From positions 1-43,856 of the forward strand of contig CAIOKE010000329.1 in NCBI GenBank assembly GCA_903858815.1: a stretch of 43,856 nt of DNA, given 5' to 3'. The DNA comes from an uncultured Planctomycetaceae bacterium (GTDB lineage: Bacteria > Planctomycetota > Planctomycetia > Planctomycetales > Planctomycetaceae). The translations under genes and the position numbers were made by a program. Below are positions 43,578 through 43,856 of this stretch, one piece after another. Position 1 is the first letter of the stretch; the number at the start of each line of letters is the position of its first letter. The notes beneath the pieces are model-generated. The model was given only the letters and a program-made list of their open reading frames with translations, had not been told where the DNA came from and did no database searches.

Positions 43578-43856
43578 ATGGCCCGATTGGCTCGAGTTGA
43601 GGTCTTTGCCGCAGATGAAATTGCTATCGTGCATGTCATGAATCGCACTGTGCGACGCTGCTTCCTTTTCGGTAACGATGACGTCACCGGACGAAACTAT
43701 GACCATCGAAAACAGTGGCTCGATGATCTCCTCGCGCAACTGGCAAAGTACTTTGCCATCGACCTTCTGAGTTCGGCAATACTCAGCAATCACTTTCACC
43801 TGCTGCTTCGATCAAGACCGGATGCCGTGAAACAAATGAGCGACACTGATGTCGCC
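43578..43856 (+). CDS. REP-associated tyrosine transposase (RAYT)-like protein, 5' part only
   Basis: 93 codons, open to the window end. MARLARVEVFAADEIAIVHV, MNRTVRRCFLFG, NYDHRKQWLDDLLAQLAKYF and SAILSNHFHLLLRSRPD match the planctomycete group of Y1 (IS200/RAYT-like) transposases. HFH in SNHFHLLL is the HUH metal site; the catalytic tyrosine lies beyond the window. Such proteins usually act on REP-type hairpin repeats, and a repeat array lies directly upstream. The gene is incomplete only because the window ends. Confidence 0.85.
   Translation, partial: MARLARVEVFAADEIAIVHVMNRTVRRCFLFGNDDVTGRNYDHRKQWLDDLLAQLAKYFAIDLLSSAILSNHFHLLLRSRPDAVKQMSDTDVA

Overview
The window looks like part of a planctomycete chromosome, probably of the family Planctomycetaceae or a close relative. 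Evidence: two DUF1501 proteins with twin-arginine signals, a DUF1080 secreted protein, a Tat-exported Gfo/Idh/MocA oxidoreductase, a PEP-CTERM protein, a secreted sialate O-acetylesterase-like protein, and a transposase-like HUH protein of a type common in Planctomycetes. Intergenic regions are long and full of short hairpin repeats. The genus cannot be fixed from the sequence alone.

Layout. 1-3.5 kb: hairpin repeats, an ATP-dependent DNA ligase, a DUF1080 protein and a small membrane-anchored protein of unknown role. 3.65-4.35 kb: a LolD-like ABC ATPase without its permease. 4.8-13.4 kb: a co-directional operon nuoH-J-K-L-M-N, the proton-pumping membrane arm of complex I without nuoA or nuoI, followed by a small probably four-helix protein. 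13.7-19.4 kb: an SDR oxidoreductase and, divergent from it, a 1557-residue secreted TPR protein. 19.6-23.3 kb: a polyprenyl-phosphate sugar synthase-like GT2 facing a PAP2 phosphatase and an ArnT-like GT39 transferase; together these could make, use and recycle a lipid-linked sugar. 23.6-34.6 kb: mostly minus-strand secreted or metabolic genes (Gfo/Idh/MocA, a conserved unknown, an IlvD/Edd sugar-acid dehydratase, a DUF1801 protein with a histone-like tail, DUF1501 proteins, a Tat-exported unknown) with a PEP-CTERM gene and a second DUF1501 gene on the plus strand. 35.6-37.7 kb: a Cys/Tyr-rich then Pro/Ala-rich secreted protein and the esterase.

37.88-38.37 kb (minus strand): a tRNA gene with anticodon CAU, most likely tRNA-Ile2, split between U33 and C34 by a 418-nt group I intron without an ORF. 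The intron core (P4, P6/P7 and P7-prime elements, terminal G) can be read by eye. 38.5-42.8 kb: a light-repair operon of three tightly packed genes: a photolyase/cryptochrome, a DUF2256 zinc-binding protein, and an 829-residue fusion of a class II photolyase with a renalase-like FAD oxidoreductase. 42.8-43.86 kb: an array of GGGGACACA-containing repeats and then the start of a REP-associated tyrosine transposase (RAYT)-like gene cut by the window end.

The best candidates for something little described are the split tRNA with its group I intron and the photolyase-oxidoreductase fusion operon. Gene identities come from motif recognition only; no search was run.
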